This document shows positions 1-8,487 of a stretch of 64,000 nt of DNA, piece by piece (the stretch's first letter is position 1; the number at the start of each line of letters is the position of its first letter). The notes beneath the pieces are model-generated. The model worked only from the letters and a program-made list of their open reading frames with translations, did no database searches and was not told the origin of the DNA. Source of the DNA: Bacillota bacterium (GTDB lineage: Bacteria; Bacillota; UBA4882; UBA8346); the NCBI GenBank assembly GCA_023410535.1, contig JAEYPR010000023.1, positions 1 through 64,000 of the forward strand. Direction: 5' to 3'. A program made the position numbers and the translations under genes.

Positions 1-112
1 GTGAATATGGCGAGGGGGAACCACCTGTTCCCATCCCGAACACAGCAGTTAAGCCCCTCTGCGCCGATGGTACTTGTCGGGAAACCGGCCGGGAGACTAG
101 GTCTTCGCCAGG
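1..112 (+). rRNA. rrf: 5S ribosomal RNA (5' end cut by window)
   Basis: The sequence has the conserved 5S core: the CCCATCCCGAACACAG loop region, GTTAAGCCCCTC, GCGCCGATGGTACT, and a 3' strand ending in CGCCAGGA that pairs with the 5' strand. Only a few 5' bases appear to be missing at the window edge. It is followed by a strong terminator, so it is the last gene of an rRNA operon lying to the left. Confidence 0.93.
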
Positions 113-126
113 AGCTATCTTTTTTC

Positions 127-165
127 AAAACCCCGTCCTTTGCAAAAGCAAAGGACGGGGTTTTG
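127..165 (+). terminator. Terminator of the rRNA operon
   Basis: An inverted repeat CCCCGTCCTTTGC / GCAAAGGACGGGG is flanked by A-rich and T-rich runs just after the 5S gene, the usual form of an intrinsic terminator. Confidence 0.9.
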
Positions 166-424
166 TGTTTTATGTACAACGGTGATCTTAACTGGGTCAT
201 TGATTTACTTATTGAGGACTAGTTAAACGGCAAAAGTCGTTTTACCCAACACATTCGCTTGCACGAGTGGATCGATAGATGAGATAATCAATTCATTGTT
301 AATTTTCATAATTGCCTGATTTTCACAATGTGTGAGCAGGAAAATGGCGAAAAAGGTTTAACTTGTTTTGTCAGGGAAAGAATATGCATGGTGTGATTCA
401 GCGATAAGGAGTTGCGAAGAAAAA

Positions 425-685
425 ATGAAACGATCCAAATCAAACGGGGTATCCGAAGATTTTGATGAGGTAGCGATCAGCCTAGGGATTGATGAATTGG
501 AAGCGATTAGCCCACAACTGAACGAGACACAAAAGAAACTGATGAAACGGGCCATTGAAGCTGCTTCGTTAGGTGATAAAACAAACGCTCGAAATGTATT
601 GTTGGAGCTGATTAAATCCGTTAAGGACGATAACGTCAAAGCGAGTATCGAATATGTGGCGAATTGTTATTTTGAGAGCGAGTGA
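425..685 (+). CDS. Small hypothetical protein (86 aa)
   Basis: I do not recognise the family. The ATG at 425 follows an AAGGAG at 406-411 with rather long spacing; a TTG at 368 in the same frame would give a longer form. The product is hydrophilic and predicted helical, rich in Glu and Lys, with no signal peptide or membrane segment. It lies 51 bases before the GH105 gene on the same strand, so it may share a transcript with it, but nothing links the two in function. Confidence 0.55.
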   Translation: MKRSKSNGVSEDFDEVAISLGIDELEAISPQLNETQKKLMKRAIEAASLGDKTNARNVLLELIKSVKDDNVKASIEYVANCYFESE

Positions 686-736
686 TCGGTGGAGCATTTG
701 AATATTATAAAGTGACTGAACGATGAGGTGATTCCA

Positions 737-1873
737 TTGATAACCGTCCGTAAAGCAGAGCTGGAAAGCAAATTGACCCAAGTCGTGGAACGATTGAAAA
801 ACCTGCAACGTCCTGCCAATGAGAACGCTATTGCAGCGACAATGAAAGATGGCGGCAGTTCGGTTGGACTGTTTCCGCGCGACTTTGGAATGGAACCCTG
901 GGATTGGCCGCAAGGTGTCGGCTTGTACGGAATGTATAATCTGTATTGCATCAATCGCGATCCGGCGACGCTTGATTTCATCAAAGCTTGGTATCAGCGG
1001 CATTTTCAAACCGGATTACCGGTCCGGAACATCAATACCACCGTCCCGTTGTTGACATTATCGTATATTATGACAGAACTTGGCGAAGAGTATACCGGCC
1101 TTTGTGAGGATTGGGCCGAATGGGTTGTCAAATCATTACCCAAGACCGAAGAGAATGGTTTCCAACATACCACGACACAGGATGCGGCCCAAGGGACCAT
1201 CAATCTCAATCAAGGTCAACTTTGGATCGACACCCTTTTTATGACCGTGCTTTTCTTGGCTCGAATGGGGAGCGTAACGCGAAACCCGCAATATCAAGGG
1301 GAAGCGTTGCGGCAGTATCTTATCCATATCAAATACTTGTATGAGAAGAAGACCGGCCTATTTTACCACGGTTGGAGTTTCATTGAAAACAGCAATTTCG
1401 GCGGCATCTTCTGGTGCCGGGGGAACTCTTGGTATACATCGTCAATCATGGATTTCGTCGAGATTTTAGGTGAACAGCTAGATCCCGGAGTAAAGGAGTT
1501 TTTGGTCGACACCTACCGGGCACAAGTCGACGCCTTAATCGCTTTGCAAGCCGACAGCGGCTTATGGCATACTGTCTTGGATGATCCTCAAAGTTACCAA
1601 GAGGTCTCGGGTACGGCGGGTATCGCTTATGGAATCTTAAAAGGAGTCCGTTTGGGATATTTGGACCAACGTTACGAAGTCCCTGCTTTCAAGGCGATTA
1701 CCGCAGTTATCGCCAATATTGATGAGACGGGAACAATTCAAAACGTCTCGGCCGGGACTGGCATGGGGATGAATCGTGAGCATTACCGGAATATCATAAT
1801 TGCCCCGATGGCTTATGGACAGTCCCTCGTGATTATGGCATTAGGAGAAATGTTGCGTCATTTGCCAGAATAA
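737..1873 (+). CDS. GH105/GH88-type unsaturated glucuronyl or rhamnogalacturonyl hydrolase
   Basis: This 378-residue protein resembles YteR/YesR, which cleave the unsaturated uronic acid left on oligosaccharides by polysaccharide lyases. Visible family marks are WPQGVGLYGMY near residue 60, GQLWIDTLFM in the middle (the Asp matches the catalytic Asp of YteR), RGNSWYTSS near 235 and EVSGTAGIAYG near 290. There is no signal peptide, so it acts in the cytoplasm on imported oligosaccharides. The TTG at 737 is preferred because GAGGTG at 725-730 sits 6 bases before it; a GTG at 728 is in frame. No lyase or transporter lies beside it, and a terminator follows. Confidence 0.85.
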   Translation: MITVRKAELESKLTQVVERLKNLQRPANENAIAATMKDGGSSVGLFPRDFGMEPWDWPQGVGLYGMYNLYCINRDPATLDFIKAWYQRHFQTGLPVRNINTTVPLLTLSYIMTELGEEYTGLCEDWAEWVVKSLPKTEENGFQHTTTQDAAQGTINLNQGQLWIDTLFMTVLFLARMGSVTRNPQYQGEALRQYLIHIKYLYEKKTGLFYHGWSFIENSNFGGIFWCRGNSWYTSSIMDFVEILGEQLDPGVKEFLVDTYRAQVDALIALQADSGLWHTVLDDPQSYQEVSGTAGIAYGILKGVRLGYLDQRYEVPAFKAITAVIANIDETGTIQNVSAGTGMGMNREHYRNIIIAPMAYGQSLVIMALGEMLRHLPE

Positions 1874-1890
1874 CGGCAATCGACAATCAA

Positions 1891-1931
1891 GCCAAACCGC
1901 TAACCAATGTCAAGGCGGTTTGGCCTTTTTT
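1891..1931 (+). terminator. Intrinsic terminator after the GH105 gene
   Basis: GCCAAACCGC and GCGGTTTGGC form a perfect stem followed by a T-run. Confidence 0.85.
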
Positions 1932-2021
1932 TAAAAACAGTTGGATTTTGACAGTTCAAAGTCAAATCCAAAGCTGACGGTATATAGTGCTGATAGATCA
2001 AATTTTAAAGGAGTTGAAACA

Positions 2022-2591
2022 ATGAAGAAAATTGGTTTGATCAGCATGATTTTGATCATTTTGATCGGTGCGGTTCCGTACGTGGTGTTCGCCGCCGGCG
2101 AACCGGGCAAAAATGAACAAGGTTCACCAGGCAATACGCCTCCTTCGGGACCGGAAACGGAGCTGATGAATAGCCGACCGCAACCTGGCCGATTTGACCC
2201 GGCGCTCTGGACCGAACCAGGAAGACCCGTATGCCAAGCACACTTGCCCCCGTTCGCTGAGGCTGATCTTAACTTAACGCTGGAACAACAACTGAAAATA
2301 CTGGAGATCCGGCAAGCATTTGCCAAAGAAAGTCAACCGTTGCGATTCATCATTGAGAAGGACCAATTGCTATTGCGCCGATTGTGGAGCGAGAAAATCT
2401 TGAACCAAACGTTAATCGAAGCAACAGAGACCGAAGTGGCCTTAACCAGCGTAAAGCTCCGTCTAATGAAACGACATCTTCATGAACAGCTAAACGCCGT
2501 GTTGACCCCGGAACAACAAAAACAGCTGCAAAAGAAGCGCCCCGGACCAAGACCACCGGAGCGTGAGATGGATCAAACATTACCGCGATAA
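2022..2591 (+). CDS. Spy/CpxP-like periplasmic protein
   Basis: This is a 189-residue protein with a clear signal peptide (residues 1-25, ending around VFAAG), a Pro/Gly-rich linker, and a helical C-terminal half. The helical part contains two LTxEQQ-type motifs (LTLEQQLKILEIRQAF and VLTPEQQKQL) that mark the Spy/CpxP/heavy-metal-resistance family of periplasmic stress chaperones. AAAGGAG at 2007-2013 supports the ATG at 2022. It is monocistronic between two terminators. The family is typical of cells with a periplasm, in line with other diderm signs in the window. Confidence 0.75.
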   Translation: MKKIGLISMILIILIGAVPYVVFAAGEPGKNEQGSPGNTPPSGPETELMNSRPQPGRFDPALWTEPGRPVCQAHLPPFAEADLNLTLEQQLKILEIRQAFAKESQPLRFIIEKDQLLLRRLWSEKILNQTLIEATETEVALTSVKLRLMKRHLHEQLNAVLTPEQQKQLQKKRPGPRPPEREMDQTLPR

Positions 2592-2603
2592 TCAGAGCAA
2601 TCG

Positions 2604-2630
2604 AACCCGGCTTATTAAGCCGGGTTTAAA
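2604..2630 (+). terminator. Intrinsic terminator
   Basis: AACCCGGCTTA and TAAGCCGGGTT form an 11-bp stem just after the Spy-like gene, followed by TTAAATTTT. Confidence 0.8.
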
Positions 2631-2632
2631 TT

Positions 2633-2663
2633 TTGGCATAAAACTGCCGGTAGCGAATATAAT
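2633..2663 (+). promoter_or_regulatory. Possible sigma-A promoter for the 32-aa ORF
   Basis: TTGGCA at 2633-2638 and a perfect TATAAT at 2658-2663 are 19 bp apart, slightly wide. They lie 40 bp ahead of a small ORF with a good ribosome binding site. Confidence 0.45.
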
Positions 2664-2702
2664 TAATCACTTTATTTTTATTCCGAAAATGGAGGGATGA
2701 TC

Positions 2703-2801
2703 ATGGCCGAAGAGGAGAAGCTTCCCGAAGAGTCAAACCAGAAACAACAACCCGAGTTTGAACGTTTCCCGGAGAATGTGGAACAAGAGGGGCGGGACTG
2801 A
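2703..2801 (+). CDS. Very small acidic protein (32 aa)
   Basis: A 32-codon ORF rich in Glu and Gln starts at ATG 2703, six bases after GGAGGG (2691-2696). A candidate promoter precedes it and a hairpin with a T-run follows at about 2823-2858, so it looks like a complete transcription unit. It has no hydrophobic segment. I recognise no family, and translation is inferred only from the signals around it. Confidence 0.45.
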   Translation: MAEEEKLPEESNQKQQPEFERFPENVEQEGRD

Positions 2802-2822
2802 CCTTTCGCGACTGTGTCCCAT

Positions 2823-2858
2823 GAAAAACCCACCGTCTGAATAGCGGTCGGGTTTTTC
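2823..2858 (+). terminator. Probable terminator after the 32-aa ORF
   Basis: An imperfect stem AAAAACCCACCG / CGGTCGGGTTTTT ends in a T-run. Confidence 0.55.
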
Positions 2859-2985
2859 CCTGTTTGACGGAAAAAGCGCAGGAGGACTTCGGAATAAAAA
2901 ACCTTTGAAAGACACCCCAGTCGATGAATGAACGCACCGATTCAGGCATAATATATCTGGACAGGTCTTAAATTTGGGGGAATCC

Positions 2986-3123
2986 ATGTTTAAAGATTAT
3001 TTGCGGCATTTGCAAGAGTTTCTTAAATCCCCAGCGTTGAGCAGGGCAGACCGTCGCAAACTTTTAGCTGAGATCAGCCGAATCAATTATGAGATTGAGA
3101 AAGAAAAGAAAAATCCGGGTTAA
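2986..3123 (+). CDS. Small basic helical protein (45 aa)
   Basis: The ORF starts at ATG 2986 after GGGGG at 2976-2980 and encodes a highly charged, probably all-helical peptide (for example RRKLLAEISRINYEIEKEKK). Its stop codon lies inside a terminator stem (AATCCGG / CCGGATT plus T-run, 3112-3134), which suggests a real short transcription unit. The family is not recognised. Confidence 0.5.
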   Translation: MFKDYLRHLQEFLKSPALSRADRRKLLAEISRINYEIEKEKKNPG

Positions 3124-3134
3124 CCGGATTTTTT
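3112..3134 (+). terminator. Terminator overlapping the stop codon of the 45-aa ORF
   Basis: A 7-bp stem AATCCGG / CCGGATT with a short loop and a T-run; the TAA stop lies in the loop. Confidence 0.7.
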
Positions 3135-3218
3135 AGTTCAGCACCAATCGGCTTGCCCGGCAATCCAAATAGTTCGGTGAATCCTGCCGGAAATAAAAAA
3201 CCGGTTTTTTTCGCAGCG

Positions 3219-4454
3219 TTATTTTAACCATTTGCGAAGGGCTTTACCGACTGCAGCCAGTTCGCTGCCGAGGGCTTGCGGTTTGACCCCGCCGTTGCCA
3301 GTCGGAGGTTCAGCGATAAATAATTTGGTTTTGGGGTAACGATGTTGCAGATAGTTTGCATAAGTAAACGACGAATCAGTGACGATCCGGGCTGAACGCT
3401 CCGCCAGGGCAAAGATTTTGGCAACCGAATCGATTTTGGTGGCAATATCCGACAGTGCCACCGGGACCGAACCATGCTCGCGAATGATCGGATAAATACT
3501 GTTTTTATAAGCGGCCAAGCGTTCCGGGACAATGGCGATAAAACAAAGGTTGTTGCGGGCTGCACCGTTAGTTAGCGCTGCGGCAACCTCGGGGTCGGTA
3601 GCTATCCAATCCCGGATCATCTCTCCGGTCCAATAAGCGAGCAGTTCAGTAAAGACCCCGGTTAGGACAGCAGGGTACGTATATTCGTTTCCGACATAAT
3701 TAATGGTATAAACATTACGGCGGCGCAAGCGGAGAATAGCGTCAGGAGTTGCATTGACTTGAATCGAATAACCCAAACGTTGAAAGAGCCCGATCTGTTG
3801 ACCCACTAGACGGAGGACGGTGCGCAAATCATGGTCGCTGAGGCTATAACCGATGAAAAAGGGAGTATAAGCGGCAAGCAAATAGGAGAGGTAAGTTGCT
3901 TTCAAAGGATATCGGGAAACGTAGTCGTCATAGTCCTTCTCAGTGACGGCGATCTCCTCGGGATGATTGAAATCGCCGTGGAACTTGAACAGCCGTACGC
4001 CTTGGGGAGCGATATTCACGGCAATCTGTGTTTCGCTGACTTGGGGGGCGACCGGTATGCCAATACGATGATAAGCATTCTCCAGCAAACAATCAAAATT
4101 TGACGTCGCTACAATCGGGAATGGCAGTTGCGCAAAGGCGTTAATCGGTCCGCCCGGTTCCGCAACCGGTGGGTTGAGCCGGGTCGCCAAGGTTTCAATC
4201 AGTTGGGTGCGACCGAACGCTTGTTGATAGGCTGCCATGACATCAATCGGATCAATCCAATACTGATTGGCGGGTTCGATACACTTGCGCAAGTTGTAAC
4301 CGGGTATTTGTTTCCCAAGTTCGATCGCAATTCCCTCAAAAGAGGGCAACGGCGGGATGGCATTAAATGACAACCCCGCTCCGACAAAGGGGACCACTTG
4401 ATTGTTGACCAAATCATCTAAAAACGGTTGGGGAATATTCTCAATATATGTCAC
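3219..4454 (-). CDS. SIR2-family putative defence protein with a distinct C-terminal domain
   Basis: Residues 5-270 carry the SIR2 (NAD-hydrolase/deacetylase) signature: VPFVGAGLSF near the N-terminus, ATSNFDCLLENAY (TxNxD type) near 140 and LFKFHGDF with the catalytic-type His near 180. This is the SIR2_2 class seen in anti-phage proteins such as ThsA and DSR. Residues about 300-411 form a second domain with a Rossmann-like pattern (LCFIAIVPERL, RSARIVTDSSF, TKLFIAEPP) that I cannot name; it resembles predicted nucleotide-sensing or deoxyribosyltransferase-like folds. The GTG start at 4454 has GGAGGTG six bases upstream; an ATG at 4535, also with a GGGAG, would add 27 residues. It stands alone after the leu-operon terminator. 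A defence role is inference. Confidence 0.75.
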   Translation of the reverse strand: MTYIENIPQPFLDDLVNNQVVPFVGAGLSFNAIPPLPSFEGIAIELGKQIPGYNLRKCIEPANQYWIDPIDVMAAYQQAFGRTQLIETLATRLNPPVAEPGGPINAFAQLPFPIVATSNFDCLLENAYHRIGIPVAPQVSETQIAVNIAPQGVRLFKFHGDFNHPEEIAVTEKDYDDYVSRYPLKATYLSYLLAAYTPFFIGYSLSDHDLRTVLRLVGQQIGLFQRLGYSIQVNATPDAILRLRRRNVYTINYVGNEYTYPAVLTGVFTELLAYWTGEMIRDWIATDPEVAAALTNGAARNNLCFIAIVPERLAAYKNSIYPIIREHGSVPVALSDIATKIDSVAKIFALAERSARIVTDSSFTYANYLQHRYPKTKLFIAEPPTGNGGVKPQALGSELAAVGKALRKWLK

Positions 4455-4597
4455 AGGATGCACCTCCAAGCCAATTCTTTCAACTGTTGAACCAAGGACG
4501 GCCAATATTTTGCATGCTACAGATATTTTACGCATCGTAACTCCCGACGTGTTATTCTAAAGGAAAGGAGGAAATTGCAGGAGTGCTTTCAATGAAT

Positions 4598-4653
4598 AAA
4601 AAAGACAAAAGACAAAGTCGGATCTTCCAGACTTTTGTCTTTTGTCTTTTTTA
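4598..4653 (-). terminator. Long inverted repeat, terminator of the leu operon
   Basis: Two arms of about 22 bases built of repeated AAAGAC / GTCTTT words pair with one bulge around a 10-base loop, with A-rich and T-rich edges that allow termination on both strands. It lies just beyond leuB and before the SIR2 gene. A 30-codon ORF runs through it but looks incidental. Confidence 0.75.
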
Positions 4654-4699
4654 TTTTTCTATTTATGAGTTGCGGTGAGTATCGACAACCGGCTTTGAT

Positions 4700-5773
4700 T
4701 CAGCCTTCGATCCGCTCCCGGACCAACTGACCCATCTCCCGCGTTCCGACCCGTTTCATTCCCGGCGTCATTAAATCCGCAGTGCGGTAGCCGTCGTCCA
4801 AAACTTGAGCCACAGCAGCTTCAATGGCGGCGGCGGCCGGCGCCAGTCCGAAACTGTGCCGGAGCATCAAGGCAGCGCTGAGAATGGTCGCCAAGGGATT
4901 GGCCAGGTCTTGACCGGCAATGTCGGGGGCGGAACCGTGGGACGGCTCATAAAGCGCAACCTTGCCTCCAAGGCTGGCCGAAGCGAGCATCCCCAGCGAA
5001 CCGGCCAGCATCGAAGCCTGGTCGGATAAAATATCGCCAAAGGTATTTTCGGTGACAATCACATCGAATTGGCCCGGGTTGCGCACCAATTGCATCGCGC
5101 AATTGTCAACGTACATATGGGAAAGCTCCACCTCCGGGAATTCGGTGGCAACTTTGACGATGGTCTCGCGCCAGAGCCGCGAACTCTCCAAGACGTTGGC
5201 CTTGTCGACCGAGCAGAGCCGTTTCTTACGCTGCAGCGCCGCAGTGAAGGCCAGTCGCGCGATCCGTTCGATCTCCGGCGTGCTGTAAACTAACGTATCA
5301 ATAGCTTGCTCAATGCCGTTCGATAATACTTCGCGTTTTTTGGGGCCAAAGTAAAGGCCGCCAGTCAACTCGCGGTAGATCAATAGATCAATGCCGCGGA
5401 TCACTTCCGGCTTGAGGCTGGAAGCGTCAAGCAGCGGTTCGTAAACTTGGACGGGGCGGAGATTGGCGAACAATCCCAACTCTTTACGGAGTGGCAGGAG
5501 CGCAGCCCGTTCCGGCCGGAGTTCCGGCGGCAACTGGTCCATTGTAGGACTGCCTACGGCACCCAACAACACGGCGTCGGATTGTTTGCAAAGCTCCAAA
5601 GTGGCCGGCGGCAGCGGATGTCCGGTTTGTTCGTAGGCGTCTTCGCTGATCAGACCCTCCTGGAATTGAAAAGCATATTGAAATTTTGCGGCAACCTTTT
5701 TCAAGGTGGCAACCGCTTCGGGAACGATCTCGCGGCCGATGCCATCGCCGGCCAAGACGGCAATTTTATACAT
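4700..5773 (-). CDS. leuB: 3-isopropylmalate dehydrogenase
   Basis: LeuB oxidatively decarboxylates 3-isopropylmalate to 2-ketoisocaproate, the third step of leucine synthesis, using NAD in the cytoplasm. The 357 residues match the usual length. Visible marks are the N-terminal VLAGDGIGREIVPEA, the RELTGGLYFG substrate loop, VDKANVLESSRLWRE, DNCAMQLVRNP, ENTFGDILSDQASMLAGSLGMLASAS and EPSHGSAPDIAGQ. It is the last gene of the operon, 21 bases after leuD, and is followed by a long hairpin terminator. No leuA or ilv gene lies in the window. Confidence 0.96.
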   Translation of the reverse strand: MYKIAVLAGDGIGREIVPEAVATLKKVAAKFQYAFQFQEGLISEDAYEQTGHPLPPATLELCKQSDAVLLGAVGSPTMDQLPPELRPERAALLPLRKELGLFANLRPVQVYEPLLDASSLKPEVIRGIDLLIYRELTGGLYFGPKKREVLSNGIEQAIDTLVYSTPEIERIARLAFTAALQRKKRLCSVDKANVLESSRLWRETIVKVATEFPEVELSHMYVDNCAMQLVRNPGQFDVIVTENTFGDILSDQASMLAGSLGMLASASLGGKVALYEPSHGSAPDIAGQDLANPLATILSAALMLRHSFGLAPAAAAIEAAVAQVLDDGYRTADLMTPGMKRVGTREMGQLVRERIEG

Positions 5774-5794
5774 CTTCTTTACCTCCGGTGATGA

Positions 5795-6298
5795 TTAGCG
5801 GGCAGCTAGGCGCCGCTTAACATATTCAATCAACCCTCCGGCGTTAATCAGTTCTTGCATAAAGGAGGGGAATGGAGCCGCTTGATAGGTTTGACCAGCG
5901 GTTAGATCATGGATCTGACCGTTGGATAAGTCGACCTGGATCTGGTGTCCTTCGGCAATAGCGGCGCTGGCTTCGGGGGATTCCAGGATCGGCAGGCCGA
6001 TATTGATCGCGTTGCGGTAAAAGATCCGGGCGAACGAGGCCGCGATGACGCAGGAAACCCCGGCCACCTTGATCGCCAGCGGGGCGTGCTCCCGGGAACT
6101 GCCGCACCCGAAGTTCTTGCCGGCGACAATGATGTCGTTGGTCGCCATCTTTTTGACAAATTGCGGATCGGCATCCTCCATGCAATGAGCGGCTAACTCC
6201 TGCGGGTCACTGGTGTTGAGGTAACGCGCGGGAATAATCAGATCGGTATCGACATCGTTGCCGAACTTCCAAGCTTTCCCTAGTAATTGATTGCTCAT
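5795..6298 (-). CDS. leuD: 3-isopropylmalate dehydratase small subunit
   Basis: LeuD is the swivel-domain subunit that pairs with LeuC to isomerise 2- and 3-isopropylmalate. The 167-residue length and motifs DTDLIIPARYLNT, GKNFGCGSSREHAP and FARIFYRNAINIGLP are characteristic of the short LeuD type found in thermophiles, archaea and many Clostridia. The ATG overlaps the end of leuC by 4 bases, which implies translational coupling. Confidence 0.96.
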   Translation of the reverse strand: MSNQLLGKAWKFGNDVDTDLIIPARYLNTSDPQELAAHCMEDADPQFVKKMATNDIIVAGKNFGCGSSREHAPLAIKVAGVSCVIAASFARIFYRNAINIGLPILESPEASAAIAEGHQIQVDLSNGQIHDLTAGQTYQAAPFPSFMQELINAGGLIEYVKRRLAAR

Positions 6299-7563
6299 TT
6301 TACTCCAACCTCCTCAGGTCCGGTAATCTTTCCGGCGATTGCCGATGCGGCGGCGATTGCCGGTCCCGCCAAATAAACTTCACTTTCGGGATGTCCCATC
6401 CGGCCGACGAAATTGCGATTGGTAGTGGCGATCGCCCGTTCGCCTTTGGCGAGAATGCCCATGTGCCCGCCTAAGCAAGGACCGCAAGTGGGCGTGGAGA
6501 CGACCGCTCCGGCATCCACGAAAATATCGAACAATCCCTCCTGCATTGCTTGTTTCCAAATCGTCTGGGTTCCGGGGATCACAATCAACCGGACATTGGA
6601 GTTGACCTTCTGTCCTTTTAGGACGGCGGCCGCTTCGCGTAGATCCTCGATCCGGCCGTTGGTGCAAGAACCGATCACTGCCTGATCAATCGTCACATCG
6701 CCACAGGCCGATAACGGACGGGTATTCTCCGGCAGGTGGGGGAAGGCGATTTGAGGTTCCAGCTTCGTGACATCCCACTCATAAATTTGACTGTAACAGG
6801 CGTCGGCGTCGCTGGTGTAGACGGTATAGGGACGTTTGGCGCGGGAAGCGATGTAATTAAGGGTCTTTTGGTCAACCGCAAAGATTCCGTTTTTGGCCCC
6901 GGCTTCGATCGCCATATTAGCCATGGTGAAACGACCGTCCATCGATAGCGCACTGATGGTTTCGCCACCGAACTCCATCGCTTGGTACCGGGCGCCGTCA
7001 ACACCGATTTGGCCGATAGTATAGAGGATTAAGTCTTTTCCGCCAACCCAGCGCGGTAATTTGCCATAAAAAACGAATTTGATGCTTTCCGGAATCTTAA
7101 ACCAGACTTCGCCTAAGGCCATGGCCGCCGCCATGTCGGTGCTGCCGACTCCGGTTGAAAAAGCGCCGACAGCCCCGTAAGTACAGGTATGGGAGTCGGC
7201 CCCAATAATCAAATCGCCCGGTAAAGCCAGGCCTTGCTCCGGCAGCAGGCAATGTTCGATGCCCATCTGGCCGACTTCGAAGTAATTGACAATCTCGTGT
7301 TTGCGGGCGAATTCCCGCATCTGTTTGGCTTGTTCGGCCGATTTGATGTCTTTATTGGGCGTAAAATGATCCGGGACCAACGCGATCTTGTGACGGTCAA
7401 ACACCGTTTGGGCGCCGCTCTTTTCAAACTCCCGGATCGCTAAAGGCGATGTAATATCGTTTCCCAAGACCAAATCAACTTTGGCCTGGATCAGTTCGCC
7501 TGGGGTCACCGTTTCTTTCCCGGCATGGGCCGCCAGGATCTTTTCAGTCATCGTCATTCCCAT
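6295..7563 (-). CDS. leuC: 3-isopropylmalate dehydratase large subunit
   Basis: LeuC is the [4Fe-4S] aconitase-family subunit of isopropylmalate isomerase. The 422-residue length fits the archaeal/clostridial type. Cluster ligands are visible in VIGSCTNGR and in TPTCGPCLGGHMG; GADSHTCTYGA, the typical substrate segment, is also present. The ATG at 7563 follows AGGTGA by 7 bases. Its ribosome binding site lies in the 11-base gap after the upstream methyltransferase gene, so the two are surely cotranscribed. Confidence 0.96.
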   Translation of the reverse strand: MGMTMTEKILAAHAGKETVTPGELIQAKVDLVLGNDITSPLAIREFEKSGAQTVFDRHKIALVPDHFTPNKDIKSAEQAKQMREFARKHEIVNYFEVGQMGIEHCLLPEQGLALPGDLIIGADSHTCTYGAVGAFSTGVGSTDMAAAMALGEVWFKIPESIKFVFYGKLPRWVGGKDLILYTIGQIGVDGARYQAMEFGGETISALSMDGRFTMANMAIEAGAKNGIFAVDQKTLNYIASRAKRPYTVYTSDADACYSQIYEWDVTKLEPQIAFPHLPENTRPLSACGDVTIDQAVIGSCTNGRIEDLREAAAVLKGQKVNSNVRLIVIPGTQTIWKQAMQEGLFDIFVDAGAVVSTPTCGPCLGGHMGILAKGERAIATTNRNFVGRMGHPESEVYLAGPAIAAASAIAGKITGPEEVGVK

Positions 7564-7574
7564 GAAAAATCACC

Positions 7575-8432
7575 TCATTGATTAATGTTGCTTTTGATGC
7601 CGGTGGCAATGAACATTGGAATCTCAACGGTCATCCCGGCTTTATTGGTCGTGCGGCATTGGCAACCAAGCTCGTTGACATTGATCTCGGTTAAGCCGGC
7701 GTCATGAAACCACTGCTTAATTTCTACATCTTCAAATCCCAGCCAGACATCGAACTTCTCCGGTTTCACCCATTGGTGGCGGTGGGCCATGACGTCGGTA
7801 ATGACTAAACGCCCGCCCGGTTTCAATGCCCGGAGCATTTCACGGATGGCAAGTTGCGGTTCGAGCAGATGGTGTAACAAGAGATTGGCGAAGATCATGT
7901 CTTGGCTGTCGTCAGCGAGCGGTAGGTCGTGGGCATCGCCCTCCAAAAGCTCGACATGATGCAGCCCGGCTTGATTCAGTTCATTTCCGGCCACCTCCAG
8001 CATGGCGGTGGACAGGTCGATGGCGGTCACTTTTGCGGCGTATTGGGCCAGCCCTTTAGCGAGATATCCGGTACCGGTCCCAATGTCGGCTACTTGCGAA
8101 TGCGGCGTGGGCGGGTATTGGTTGACGACCAGATCCCGGAGGGAACCGCCGTCGCCATACGAGTCTTTGCGCAGCTCATCATAGACCGGTGCGACTTGCG
8201 CGAAATAGGCTTTGTTTTCATCTTCGACCACCGCGTAATCTTGGGAATTCCCCATGGCGATCCACTGCAACAAGGCAACCCGGGAGAAACGCCACTCGCG
8301 GCCGACTTTGCGGGCGGGAAGCGATTCTTCTTTAAGAAGTTTGAGAAAGGTTTTGGTGCTAACTTGAAACAGTTGGCTTGCCTCTTCCAATGTGAGAACG
8401 TCTTTAACTGGTTCGAGATTACTTTCAACCAT
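7575..8432 (-). CDS. Excisionase/BldC-type HTH fused to a SAM-dependent methyltransferase
   Basis: Residues 13-60 form a MerR-like helix-turn-helix of the excisionase class (LTLEEASQLFQVSTKTFLK ... GREWRFSRVALLQWI). Residues about 75-285 are a class I methyltransferase: VADIGTGTGYLAKGL is the SAM-binding loop, followed by VTAIDLS, GDAHDLPL and a post-motif segment NLLLHHLLEP. The methyl acceptor is unknown. It is the first gene of the leuCDB operon. AGAGGA lies 7 bases before the ATG. A strong promoter with five 10-bp direct repeats precedes it, so the protein may bind its own promoter; that is inference. The fusion resembles ArsR-methyltransferase fusions in layout. Confidence 0.8.
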   Translation of the reverse strand: MVESNLEPVKDVLTLEEASQLFQVSTKTFLKLLKEESLPARKVGREWRFSRVALLQWIAMGNSQDYAVVEDENKAYFAQVAPVYDELRKDSYGDGGSLRDLVVNQYPPTPHSQVADIGTGTGYLAKGLAQYAAKVTAIDLSTAMLEVAGNELNQAGLHHVELLEGDAHDLPLADDSQDMIFANLLLHHLLEPQLAIREMLRALKPGGRLVITDVMAHRHQWVKPEKFDVWLGFEDVEIKQWFHDAGLTEINVNELGCQCRTTNKAGMTVEIPMFIATGIKSNINQ

Positions 8433-8458
8433 TCGTAGTTCCTCTAGCGTTTTTTACC

Positions 8459-8487
8459 ATTATAAGATTTTATTTTCGCTTAGTCAA
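8459..8487 (-). promoter_or_regulatory. Sigma-A promoter of the methyltransferase-leuCDB operon
   Basis: On the minus strand TTGACT (8487-8482) and a perfect TATAAT (8464-8459) are separated by exactly 17 bp, with the start codon at 8432. One copy of a 10-bp repeat lies inside the spacer. Confidence 0.88.

Noticed and set aside
4592..4684. 30-codon ORF on the plus strand after AAAGGAGG
   Set aside because: It runs straight through the long leu-operon hairpin and encodes a repetitive peptide from the stem arms. The hairpin explains the sequence better.
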